Shown one piece after another: positions 8,743 to 15,778 of a stretch of DNA of 60,696 bases. The DNA is taken from assembly GCA_043424615.1 (NCBI GenBank), contig JBHWOX010000041.1, forward strand, positions 1 to 60,696, given 5' to 3'. The DNA comes from JAUNQW01 sp043424615 (lineage in GTDB: Bacteria > Bacillota > Bacilli > Lactobacillales > Carnobacteriaceae_A). Within the stretch, counting starts at the first letter, position 1; every line of letters begins with the position of its first letter. Under the pieces are notes generated by a model. It was given only the letters and a program-made list of their open reading frames with translations. It ran no database searches and was not told the origin of the DNA. A program made the translations under genes and the position numbers.

Positions 8743-8809
8743 CCCGTCAATGTCTACTATGCAAAAGTGATTTGGCCTGTGAAATGACTTTTGTTTAGTA
8801 GCCGGCGGG
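8743..8809 (+). promoter_or_regulatory. Long hairpin in the pnp leader, candidate processing or autoregulation site
   Basis: Three stem segments stack. CCCGTC (8743-8748) pairs with GGCGGG (8804-8809), CTACT (8754-8758) with AGTAG (8797-8801), and CAAAAGT (8762-8768) with ACTTTTG (8787-8793), leaving an 18-base loop. It ends nine bases before AAGGAG of pnp. In E. coli a pnp leader hairpin is cut by RNase III and PNPase then represses its own mRNA; whether this element works likewise is inference. Confidence 0.6.
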
Positions 8810-8828
8810 CTAAAAAGGAGACAGATGA

Positions 8829-10949
8829 ATGCAAGAAAGAAAAACATTTACAATGGACTTAGCTGGCCATGATTTGGTTGTCGAAACAGGAAAATATGCC
8901 AAACAAGCGAACGGAGCGGTTATGGTTCGCTATGGGGATACGGTCGTCTTAACAGCTGCAGTCGGTAGTCAAGAGCCTTCTTCCCTTGGTTTTTTTCCAC
9001 TCACTATTAATTATGAAGAAAAATTGTATGCGGTGGGTAAAATTCCGGGTAGTTTTCAAAAACGCGAAGGCCGTCCGTCTACCGATGCCACTTTAGCTGC
9101 TCGTATGATCGACCGTCCGATTCGTCCTATGTTTGAAGAGGGCTATGCTAACGAGGTTCAAATTACTAACACCGTCCTCTCGGTTGAACAAGATTGCTCA
9201 CCAGAAATGGCAGCTATGTTTGCTTCTTCCTTGGCTTTAGGGATTTCAGATATTCCCTTTCATGGACCTATAGCAGGGGTCCATGTGGGTTATGTGGACG
9301 AGGAATATGTTATTAATCCTTCCGTTGACCAACGTGCTAACAGCAGCATTGATTTGACGGTTGCCGGCAGCTATGATGCCATTAATATGGTTGAAAGTGG
9401 TGCCCAAGAGGTCAGCGAAGAATTGATGTTAGGAGCGTTACAGTTTGGTCATGAGATGATTAAACAGCTTAATGACTTCCAAGCAGAAATCATGGCTGAG
9501 GTGGGGCTTGAAAAATTTGAAGTCGAGCAGACCAGCATCGATCAAGAGCTAAAAAGTGAAATCTTTAATAAATATCGTCCGATGATGTCTGAAGCAATTC
9601 AGATTTATGATAAATTAGACCGCGAAGAAGCCATGGCTAATGTGAAAGCGGGAATTGTGGATGTTTATGAAGAACAAGCCGCCCATGACTTGGCCGAAGA
9701 AGATTATCTACTCTACATGGATGAGGTCAAAAGCATTTCTGAAGATCTGGAAAAAGATGAGGTCCGACGTTTAATCACGGAAGAGAAGATACGACCAGAT
9801 GGACGTCGCCCAGATGAAATCCGCCAACTGGAATCAGAAGTGGCTCTATTACCGAGAGTCCATGGGTCAGGTTTATTTACTCGCGGGCAAACTCAAACCC
9901 TCTCCACTACCACCTTAGCCCCCCTATCCGAACATCAAATTATTGATGGCTTAGGTTTAGAAGAGAAAAAACGCTTCATGCACCATTATAATTTCCCTCA
10001 ATTCTCAGTGGGATCTACAGGCCCAAGCCGGTCACCAGGACGTAGAGAAATAGGGCACGGGGCTTTAGGAGAAAGAGCCTTGTCTCAAGTTATACCAGAT
10101 GAACAAGATTTCCCTTATACCATTCGTGTAGTTTCTGAAGTCTTAGAGTCCAATGGATCGTCTTCACAGGCTTCCATCACGTCAGCCTCACTATCGCTTA
10201 TGGATGCTGGGGTTCCCATTAAAGCAGCTGTAGGTGGTATTGCTATGGGATTAATCATGAATGATAACGGCCAATATACGATTTTAACTGACATCCAGGG
10301 CTTGGAAGACCATTTGGGAGACATGGACTTCAAAGTAGCTGGGACTCGACAAGGTATCACAGCCCTACAAATGGATATTAAAATCGATGGGATTACCCCA
10401 GAAATTCTGGAAGAAGCGCTGGAACAAGCTAAGCGTGCTCGTTTAGAGATTATCGATTGTATTGAAAGCACTATTCCAGCTCCCCGTGAAGAGCTCAGCC
10501 CATATGCCCCTAAAATTGAATCCATTCAAATCAATCCGGATAAAATTAAGGTGGTTATCGGTAAAGGCGGGGAAACCATCAATGAGATTATTGATGAAAC
10601 AGGCGTAAAAATTGACATCGAAGACGACGGCCAAGTCAATATTTATGGAGAAGATCCAGCAATGATGGCTCGTGCTAAAGAAATTATTGAGGAATTAACA
10701 GCTGAAGTCGAAGTTGGAAAAATCTATACAGGAACCATCACTCGAGTTGAAAATTATGGCGTCTTTGCTGAAATTCTCAAAGATCAAACTGGTTTGGTTC
10801 ATGTGTCACAATTATCTGATGATTTTATTAAAAATGTGAGTGACCATTTTTCAATTGGTGATACCATCAAAGTGAAGGTCACTGATATTGACGACCGTGG
10901 ACGCATTGATTTGTCTCGCAAAGCGGCCTTAGCTGAAGAAGAAAAATAA
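8829..10949 (+). CDS. pnp: Polyribonucleotide nucleotidyltransferase (PNPase)
   Basis: PNPase degrades RNA 3' to 5' by phosphorolysis, releasing nucleoside diphosphates. The 706 residues show the full family order: first RNase PH-like domain, alpha-helical linker, second RNase PH-like domain with TGPSRSPGRREIGHG, KH domain (KIKVVIGKGGETI) and C-terminal S1 domain (VGKIYTGTITRVENYGVF). The ATG at 8829 has AAGGAG eight bases upstream. It follows rpsO and a strong leader hairpin, and its neighbour rnjB encodes another ribonuclease. Confidence 0.97.
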   Translation: MQERKTFTMDLAGHDLVVETGKYAKQANGAVMVRYGDTVVLTAAVGSQEPSSLGFFPLTINYEEKLYAVGKIPGSFQKREGRPSTDATLAARMIDRPIRPMFEEGYANEVQITNTVLSVEQDCSPEMAAMFASSLALGISDIPFHGPIAGVHVGYVDEEYVINPSVDQRANSSIDLTVAGSYDAINMVESGAQEVSEELMLGALQFGHEMIKQLNDFQAEIMAEVGLEKFEVEQTSIDQELKSEIFNKYRPMMSEAIQIYDKLDREEAMANVKAGIVDVYEEQAAHDLAEEDYLLYMDEVKSISEDLEKDEVRRLITEEKIRPDGRRPDEIRQLESEVALLPRVHGSGLFTRGQTQTLSTTTLAPLSEHQIIDGLGLEEKKRFMHHYNFPQFSVGSTGPSRSPGRREIGHGALGERALSQVIPDEQDFPYTIRVVSEVLESNGSSSQASITSASLSLMDAGVPIKAAVGGIAMGLIMNDNGQYTILTDIQGLEDHLGDMDFKVAGTRQGITALQMDIKIDGITPEILEEALEQAKRARLEIIDCIESTIPAPREELSPYAPKIESIQINPDKIKVVIGKGGETINEIIDETGVKIDIEDDGQVNIYGEDPAMMARAKEIIEELTAEVEVGKIYTGTITRVENYGVFAEILKDQTGLVHVSQLSDDFIKNVSDHFSIGDTIKVKVTDIDDRGRIDLSRKAALAEEEK

Positions 10950-10974
10950 AAGTAACTATTGCTATGAAAGTGGG

Positions 10975-11013
10975 AACCTCCTCCTGTCCAAATGGGACCT
11001 GGGGAGGTTTTTT
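10975..11013 (+). terminator. Rho-independent terminator after pnp
   Basis: AACCTCC pairs with GGAGGTT, with additional pairing in the internal segment (GTCC/GGAC), followed by six T. Confidence 0.88.
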
Positions 11014-11022
11014 CATGTCAGC

Positions 11023-11052
11023 TTTAGTATGGCAGTTGGAGTATGTTATAAT
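11023..11052 (+). promoter_or_regulatory. Promoter of rnjB (extended -10)
   Basis: A perfect TATAAT (11047-11052) preceded by TGT, an extended -10. The -35 TTTAGT (11023-11028) is weak, at 18 bases. It serves rnjB and probably cls. Confidence 0.75.
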
Positions 11053-11101
11053 GGATAAACGATTAGTGAACGAAAAAATAGATGAAGGAGTGCTTGATTG
11101 A

Positions 11102-12772
11102 ATGAGCAATATTAGAATCATTCCCTTAGGAGGAATGAGAGAAGTCGGAAAAAATATGTATGTGGTTGAAGTGAACCAACAAATTTATGTGTTGGATTGT
11201 GGATTGATTTATCCAGAGGACAGTCAGTTTGGAATTGATACTATTATTCCAGATTTTTCTTATATCGAATCCAATGCTGACAAACTTGCCGGGGTATTCT
11301 TAACTCACGGTCATTTAGATGCAGTAGGGGCTTTGCCCTACTTTTTAGAAAAATTTGATGTGCCTGTCTTTGGTTCAAACTTAACCATTGAATTAGCGAA
11401 ATTAGCGGTGCGTAATGTGGGCTTGGATATTTCAACAGAGGATTTCCATGTGATCGATGAAGAGACCAAGATTGAATTTGAAGATGTCTCTGTGGAGTTT
11501 TTTAAAACGACTCACACCATCCCTGAGTCTTTAGGTATTGTTCTTAATACTCCCGATGGATCAATAGTGTACACAGGTGACTTTAAGTTTGATCAGAGTG
11601 CACGCACTAACTACAAGGTTAATTTTTTAGATATTGCTTCTATTGGAGCTAAAAATGTACTGGCTTTATTGAGTGATTCCTCCAATGCTGAAAGTTACTA
11701 TGAAAATGCGACAGAATTAAAAGTAGCAGAGGAAGTTGTAGATGTCTTTTTAGATACCGACGACCGCATTATTGTTTCGGCTGTTTCTGACAATATCCTC
11801 AGAATCCAACAAGTTTTGGATGCTGCCCACCAAACGGGGCGCAAAGTTTTCCTTACAGGCAAACAAATTGAACAAATTATTCAAATTGCCTTGGATCTCA
11901 ACCAGCTGGAATTGGCTGATCCAGAATTAATCCAACCTATTTCTGATTTAGATCGTTTTGACAATGATCAAATCGTGATTTTAGATGCTGCTGGTCCAGG
12001 GGAGTCGATTAAAGAAATCAAACGAATGGCCGAGGGCTTCCATCCCCAGGTCCAAATTGAAAAAGGAGACTTAGTTTTTGTGGTGACTAGTCCGACCGCT
12101 TCCATGGAAGTTCAGATGGGCATCATGAAAAACCAAGTCTACCGAGCAGGAGGCAAGACTGAAACCTTGTTCGACCGGATTTATGCCACTGGCCATGCTA
12201 CCCCTAATGAATTAAAATTATTACTGAACCTGATTCAACCCAAATATTTTATACCGGTTCAAGGGGATTACTCCATGTTAAGTAAACATGCCCAGCTTGC
12301 TCAAGAAGTGGGAATGGCCGACGACCATATTTTTATCTTGAAAAACGGGGATGTCTTGACCTACAACCAAAAAGATGAGGAATTATATACGTCTGGCCAA
12401 GTCCAAACAGCTAACGTTTTAGTTGATGGAACGGGAGTAGGAGATATTGGAAATATTGTCTTGAGAGATCGTCGCATCTTATCAGAAGATGGAGTATTAG
12501 TGGCTGTTGTGACCATCAACCGCCGTAAAAAACAAATTATTTCTGGACCAAAAATTGTTTCCAGAGGCTTTATTTTTGTGAAAGAAAGTGTGGATTTAAT
12601 AGAAACTAGCGAACAAATTGTTCGGGATTCTGTTAATAAGGTCTTTAATCAAAAGAAATTTGATTGGGGCACATTAAAACAAGAAATTCGTGATAATTTA
12701 GGGAAAGAACTATACAAAAAAACCAACCGCCGTCCGATTATATTACCAGTGATTACTGAAGCAAAACATTAA
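11102..12772 (+). CDS. rnjB: Ribonuclease J2
   Basis: RNase J enzymes are metallo-beta-lactamase/beta-CASP nucleases acting in 5' to 3' exo- and endonucleolytic mRNA decay. The 556 residues keep the fold, but the metal site is degenerate. The HxHxDH motif reads THGHLDA, with Ala74 instead of the second His, and the later PVHGE position reads PVQGD (Gln387). His69, His71, Asp73, His138 and Asp160 remain. This pattern is typical of streptococcal and enterococcal RNase J2, which works in a complex with J1. The start is ATG 11102, with GAAGGAG 11 bases upstream. No rnjA is in this window. Confidence 0.9.
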   Translation: MSNIRIIPLGGMREVGKNMYVVEVNQQIYVLDCGLIYPEDSQFGIDTIIPDFSYIESNADKLAGVFLTHGHLDAVGALPYFLEKFDVPVFGSNLTIELAKLAVRNVGLDISTEDFHVIDEETKIEFEDVSVEFFKTTHTIPESLGIVLNTPDGSIVYTGDFKFDQSARTNYKVNFLDIASIGAKNVLALLSDSSNAESYYENATELKVAEEVVDVFLDTDDRIIVSAVSDNILRIQQVLDAAHQTGRKVFLTGKQIEQIIQIALDLNQLELADPELIQPISDLDRFDNDQIVILDAAGPGESIKEIKRMAEGFHPQVQIEKGDLVFVVTSPTASMEVQMGIMKNQVYRAGGKTETLFDRIYATGHATPNELKLLLNLIQPKYFIPVQGDYSMLSKHAQLAQEVGMADDHIFILKNGDVLTYNQKDEELYTSGQVQTANVLVDGTGVGDIGNIVLRDRRILSEDGVLVAVVTINRRKKQIISGPKIVSRGFIFVKESVDLIETSEQIVRDSVNKVFNQKKFDWGTLKQEIRDNLGKELYKKTNRRPIILPVITEAKH

Positions 12773-12789
12773 AGCAGGAGAAGCAGACG

Positions 12790-14247
12790 ATGAACACTTT
12801 TATGAACATCTTGACCTTTGTCCTAGCTATTAATACTTTGCTTGCCATTTTGACGGTCTTTAAAGAAAAACGTGAAATTTCGGCCACTTGGGCCTGGCTC
12901 TTGGTTTTAATCCTATTGCCGGGTCTTGGTTTTATAGTGTATCTTTTTTTAGGGCGAAAAATATCTAAAGATCAGATTTTTGACTTGAAAACACAAAAAT
13001 TGATTGATATCGACCGTATTGTCGATCGGCAAAAGAAATCCTTGGACCGCCAATCCCTCAAACTACCTGAAAAGCTTGATACAGACGAAAGTTTTGAGCT
13101 CATTCAAATGCTTTTAAATATGGCGGAAAGTCCTATCAGTACGGATAATGAAGTGGATATCTTTGTTGATGGGCGGGAGAAATTCGACCAATTGATTAAA
13201 GATTTAGAGCAAGCCCAAGACCATATTCACATGATGTATTATATTTTCCGTGATGATGGCATTGGTACGCGCATTATAGAAGTCCTCGAGCGAAAAGCAG
13301 CCGAGGGAGTAGAAGTTTGCCTGATGTTTGATTCCTTGGGTTCAAGAGGAGTGAAAGATTCCTCTTTTGATCGCTTAAGAGCAAACGGAGGCCAGTTAAT
13401 GCGGTCGTTTGAAAATAGTTTTTTTCTATTAAATACCAACATCAACTTTAGAAACCACCGCAAAATCGTAAACATTGATAATAAAATTGCTTATGTGGGT
13501 GGTTTTAATGTCGGTGATGACTATCTTGGTCTTTATGAGGATATGGGTTATTGGAGGGATACTCACCTCCGCATCCAAGGGCAGGCAGTTCTTGCCTTGC
13601 AAGCTCGCTTTATTATGGATTGGAATGCCTCAGCAAAAAATGAGGAAGAGCGCTTGATCCCCAAAGACACTCATTTTAAAGACCACCATGCCAGCGGCCA
13701 TTCCCTTGTCCAAATTGTTTCTAGCGGCCCGGACAGTGAAACCCAAGAGAATAAAAAAGGCTTTATGAAGATGGTTTCCCAAGCTTCTGAATCAATTTTG
13801 ATTCAAACTCCATATCTGATTCCTGATGATGCTTTCATGGAAACTCTAAAAATTTCTATTGCGGCTGGTATCGATGTCAAAATTATGATTCCAAATAAAC
13901 CTGACCACCCTTTTATTTATCAGGCCACTTTATACTATGCCCGAGAGCTTGCCGAGGCTGGGGCAGAAATTTATATATACGATAAAGGCTTCATTCATGC
14001 TAAAACCATGGTGATTGACCAGGCTCTAAGCACTGTAGGAACTTCCAATTTTGATATCCGTTCTTTCAAGCTGAATTTTGAAATTAATGCTTATCTGTAC
14101 GATGAAGATCTGTCCAAACAGTTAGCCCAAGCTTTCTTTGAAGATATGGAGGATTCTTATATCTTGGATGAAGAACGAATGGCCCAATTTAGTCAATGGC
14201 AGCTGTTCAAGCAATCCTTCAGCCGGTTATTGTCGCCTATTTTATAG
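12790..14247 (+). CDS. cls: Cardiolipin synthase
   Basis: A membrane phospholipase-D-family enzyme that condenses two phosphatidylglycerols into cardiolipin and glycerol. The 485 residues begin with two transmembrane segments (about 5-25 and 35-55). Two PLD domains follow, with HxK motifs in FRNHRKIVNID and FIHAKTMVID; GTSNFDIRSF follows the second. It lies 17 bases after rnjB with AGCAGGAGAAG upstream, so it is probably cotranscribed with it. A terminator follows. Confidence 0.93.
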   Translation: MNTFMNILTFVLAINTLLAILTVFKEKREISATWAWLLVLILLPGLGFIVYLFLGRKISKDQIFDLKTQKLIDIDRIVDRQKKSLDRQSLKLPEKLDTDESFELIQMLLNMAESPISTDNEVDIFVDGREKFDQLIKDLEQAQDHIHMMYYIFRDDGIGTRIIEVLERKAAEGVEVCLMFDSLGSRGVKDSSFDRLRANGGQLMRSFENSFFLLNTNINFRNHRKIVNIDNKIAYVGGFNVGDDYLGLYEDMGYWRDTHLRIQGQAVLALQARFIMDWNASAKNEEERLIPKDTHFKDHHASGHSLVQIVSSGPDSETQENKKGFMKMVSQASESILIQTPYLIPDDAFMETLKISIAAGIDVKIMIPNKPDHPFIYQATLYYARELAEAGAEIYIYDKGFIHAKTMVIDQALSTVGTSNFDIRSFKLNFEINAYLYDEDLSKQLAQAFFEDMEDSYILDEERMAQFSQWQLFKQSFSRLLSPIL

Positions 14248-14286
14248 TAAAAAGTCAATGAATGAAAAAATATGAAAAATATAGAC

Positions 14287-14328
14287 AAACAGAGCTGTTC
14301 TCTTAAAAAGAGTAAGCTCTGTTTTTTT
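14287..14328 (+). terminator. Rho-independent terminator after cls (possibly bidirectional)
   Basis: AAACAGAGCT / AGCTCTGTTT with an inner stem CTCTT/AAGAG, followed by seven T on the plus strand. The A-rich left flank could let it also serve the minus-strand gene at 14377. Confidence 0.88.
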
Positions 14329-14376
14329 AGCTCATCAGTGGGAAAGAAAAGAAATGCTTTCACTTTGACTGATTTC

Positions 14377-14706
14377 TTACGCTTTTTCAGCTAAGCGAAT
14401 ATGGCGGATGAGTTGGGGGTTGACCACATAGGGGCTACTATAGTCAGGATGTTTGATAAGATAAGAATCAGAAGTGGAAAGATAGTAAAGATAACCACAA
14501 ACTTCACTGTATTTAGGATGGTGGTCGGTCGGATTAAATTGGATGATTACTTTCCGTCTTTGTTGGGCCGCATTACTTAAGAAATGTTCAATCTGTTTGT
14601 CAGGCATTTGGACTTTTAGGGCAAAGTATTCTTGAACGACTAAGGGTTTTTCTTTTTCAATAAGATGTAGATGGGGATGTAAGGCTTGTATTTTATTTGA
14701 TTGCAT
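14377..14706 (-). CDS. YolD-like small protein under SOS control
   Basis: A cytosolic protein of 109 residues without membrane segments. Its layout (helical first half, then RRKVIIQFNP, a GYLYYLSTSDSYLIK strand region and NPQLIRHIRL) resembles the YolD-like family, small SOS-induced proteins usually encoded next to a Y-family DNA polymerase. The assignment is by pattern only. The start ATG (complement of 14704-14706) has AGGAGG seven bases upstream. Two LexA-type boxes flank the -10 of a strong promoter. No polymerase gene lies beside it, so it is an orphan copy here. Its role is unknown; help to translesion synthesis is an inference from family context. Confidence 0.6.
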   Translation of the reverse strand: MQSNKIQALHPHLHLIEKEKPLVVQEYFALKVQMPDKQIEHFLSNAAQQRRKVIIQFNPTDHHPKYSEVCGYLYYLSTSDSYLIKHPDYSSPYVVNPQLIRHIRLAEKA

Positions 14707-14719
14707 CTGAAGACCTCCT

Positions 14720-14733
14720 CGAACGTTTGTTCG
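14720..14733 (-). promoter_or_regulatory. LexA (SOS) box 1
   Basis: The palindrome CGAACGTTTGTTCG fits the Gram-positive consensus CGAACRNRYGTTYG at 13 of 14 positions. It lies between the -10 box and the Shine-Dalgarno of the YolD-like gene, where a bound repressor would block transcription. Confidence 0.85.
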
Positions 14734-14738
14734 ATTTT

Positions 14739-14767
14739 ATAATAACGAATGTATGTTCGGTTGTCAA
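14739..14767 (-). promoter_or_regulatory. Promoter of the YolD-like gene
   Basis: On the minus strand: a perfect -35 TTGACA (complement of 14762-14767), 17-base spacer and -10 TATTAT (complement of 14739-14744). The spacer contains LexA box 2, so the promoter should be strong but tightly repressed. Confidence 0.85.
14746..14759 (-). promoter_or_regulatory. LexA (SOS) box 2
   Basis: CGAATGTATGTTCG matches the consensus at 13 of 14 positions. It lies inside the spacer of the YolD-like promoter and directly upstream of the -35 of the first gmk promoter. Confidence 0.8.
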
Positions 14768-14790
14768 CTATGAAAGTTAGGCGGTATAAT
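14761..14790 (+). promoter_or_regulatory. Promoter P1 of gmk
   Basis: -35 TTGTCA (14761-14766), 18-base spacer and perfect -10 TATAAT (14785-14790). The -35 box shares five base pairs with the divergent YolD-like promoter, because TTGTCAA reads TTGACAA on the other strand. Confidence 0.7.
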
Positions 14791-14803
14791 GGCAGCCTAG
14801 GTC

Positions 14804-14832
14804 TTACCAAGTCGATGGAATTATGTTATAAT
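14804..14832 (+). promoter_or_regulatory. Promoter P2 of gmk (extended -10)
   Basis: -35 TTACCA (14804-14809), 17-base spacer and TGT-TATAAT (14827-14832). It is independent of the LexA boxes. Confidence 0.75.
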
Positions 14833-14879
14833 TTATGGAAATGTTAAATCCAAAGTAAAATTTGAGGAAGGATACGTGT

Positions 14880-15497
14880 ATGTCTAATCGTGGTGTATTA
14901 ATTGTCTTATCAGGACCTTCCGGTGTAGGAAAAGGGACGGTCCGCCAAGCGATTTTTGAGAACTATGAAAATGATTTCGAATTTTCTATTTCCATGACCA
15001 CCCGGGAAAAAAGACCGGGAGAAATAGAAGGGAAAGATTATTTTTATCGTTCAAAAGAAGAATTTCAAGAGCTTTTAGATGCAGACGGTTTTTTAGAACA
15101 TGCCGAATATGTCAATAATTTTTATGGCACTCCCAAAAAATATGTTTTGGATACTTTAGAAGCAGGGCGAGATGTCTTTTTAGAGATAGAAGTACAAGGA
15201 GCTAAGCAAGTCCAAAAACAAATGCCTGAAGGAATCTTTGTTTTTCTTGTACCACCTAATTTCAAAGAATTAGAGGAGCGTTTGGTCAATCGCGGAACTG
15301 ATTCCCCTGAAAAAGTTGAGCAGCGCTTGAAAAAGGCCGTTGATGAAATGCGTCAGATTCGCTATTACGACTATGTTGTAGTCAATGACGAAATTGATAA
15401 TGCAGCCAGACGAGTCAAAAATATCATTGAAAGTGAGCACTTAAAAGTGGCTCGTAATATTGAAAATTTTGAAACTTTTATTAAGGAGATGGAATAA
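14880..15497 (+). CDS. gmk: Guanylate kinase
   Basis: This enzyme phosphorylates GMP to GDP with ATP. The 205 residues include the P-loop GPSGVGKGT, the GMP-binding TTREKRPGE and GKDYFY motifs and the YDYVVVND end region. ATG 14880 has GAGGAAGGA upstream; the TTG at 14862 lies before that site. It overlaps rpoZ by one base. The gmk-rpoZ-priA-fmt order is standard in Firmicutes. Confidence 0.95.
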   Translation: MSNRGVLIVLSGPSGVGKGTVRQAIFENYENDFEFSISMTTREKRPGEIEGKDYFYRSKEEFQELLDADGFLEHAEYVNNFYGTPKKYVLDTLEAGRDVFLEIEVQGAKQVQKQMPEGIFVFLVPPNFKELEERLVNRGTDSPEKVEQRLKKAVDEMRQIRYYDYVVVNDEIDNAARRVKNIIESEHLKVARNIENFETFIKEME

Positions 15498-15709
15498 TGT
15501 TACTTCACCCTTCCCGTGACGAATTATTAGAAAAAATCGATTCAGCTTATTCTCTTTGCGTCTTAGCAGCTAAACGATCCAAGCGCATTCGTGATGGAGA
15601 GAAAAAAATGTTGACCGACTATCATTCCGTTCAACCTGTCGGAATTGCCTTAGAGGAAATTGTTAACGGTGACGTGGTTATTGATCCTGAGAGTCAATCT
15701 TTCGAATAG
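15497..15709 (+). CDS. rpoZ: DNA-directed RNA polymerase subunit omega
   Basis: Omega helps assemble and stabilise RNA polymerase through the beta' subunit. The 70 residues show MLLHPSRDELLEKIDSAYSL and the VLAAKRSKRI motif typical of Firmicutes omega. The stop of gmk and its ATG share a base (TAATG), and AAGGAG lies upstream. A terminator follows before priA. Confidence 0.93.
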   Translation: MLLHPSRDELLEKIDSAYSLCVLAAKRSKRIRDGEKKMLTDYHSVQPVGIALEEIVNGDVVIDPESQSFE

Positions 15710-15716
15710 ATCTTAT

Positions 15717-15753
15717 AAGTGTTTTAAGCCGATGACTTAAGACACTTTTTTTT
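15717..15753 (+). terminator. Rho-independent terminator after rpoZ
   Basis: AAGTGT and TTAAG pair with ACACTT and CTTAA around a seven-base loop, with an eight-T run after the stem. It may partly separate gmk-rpoZ from the priA-thiN genes. Confidence 0.85.
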
Positions 15754-15778
15754 CGCATCTGACGAAAGGAGTACAAGG

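Noticed and set aside
10115..10525. 136-codon minus-strand open frame inside pnp
   Set aside because: A shadow of the second RNase PH-like domain region of pnp.
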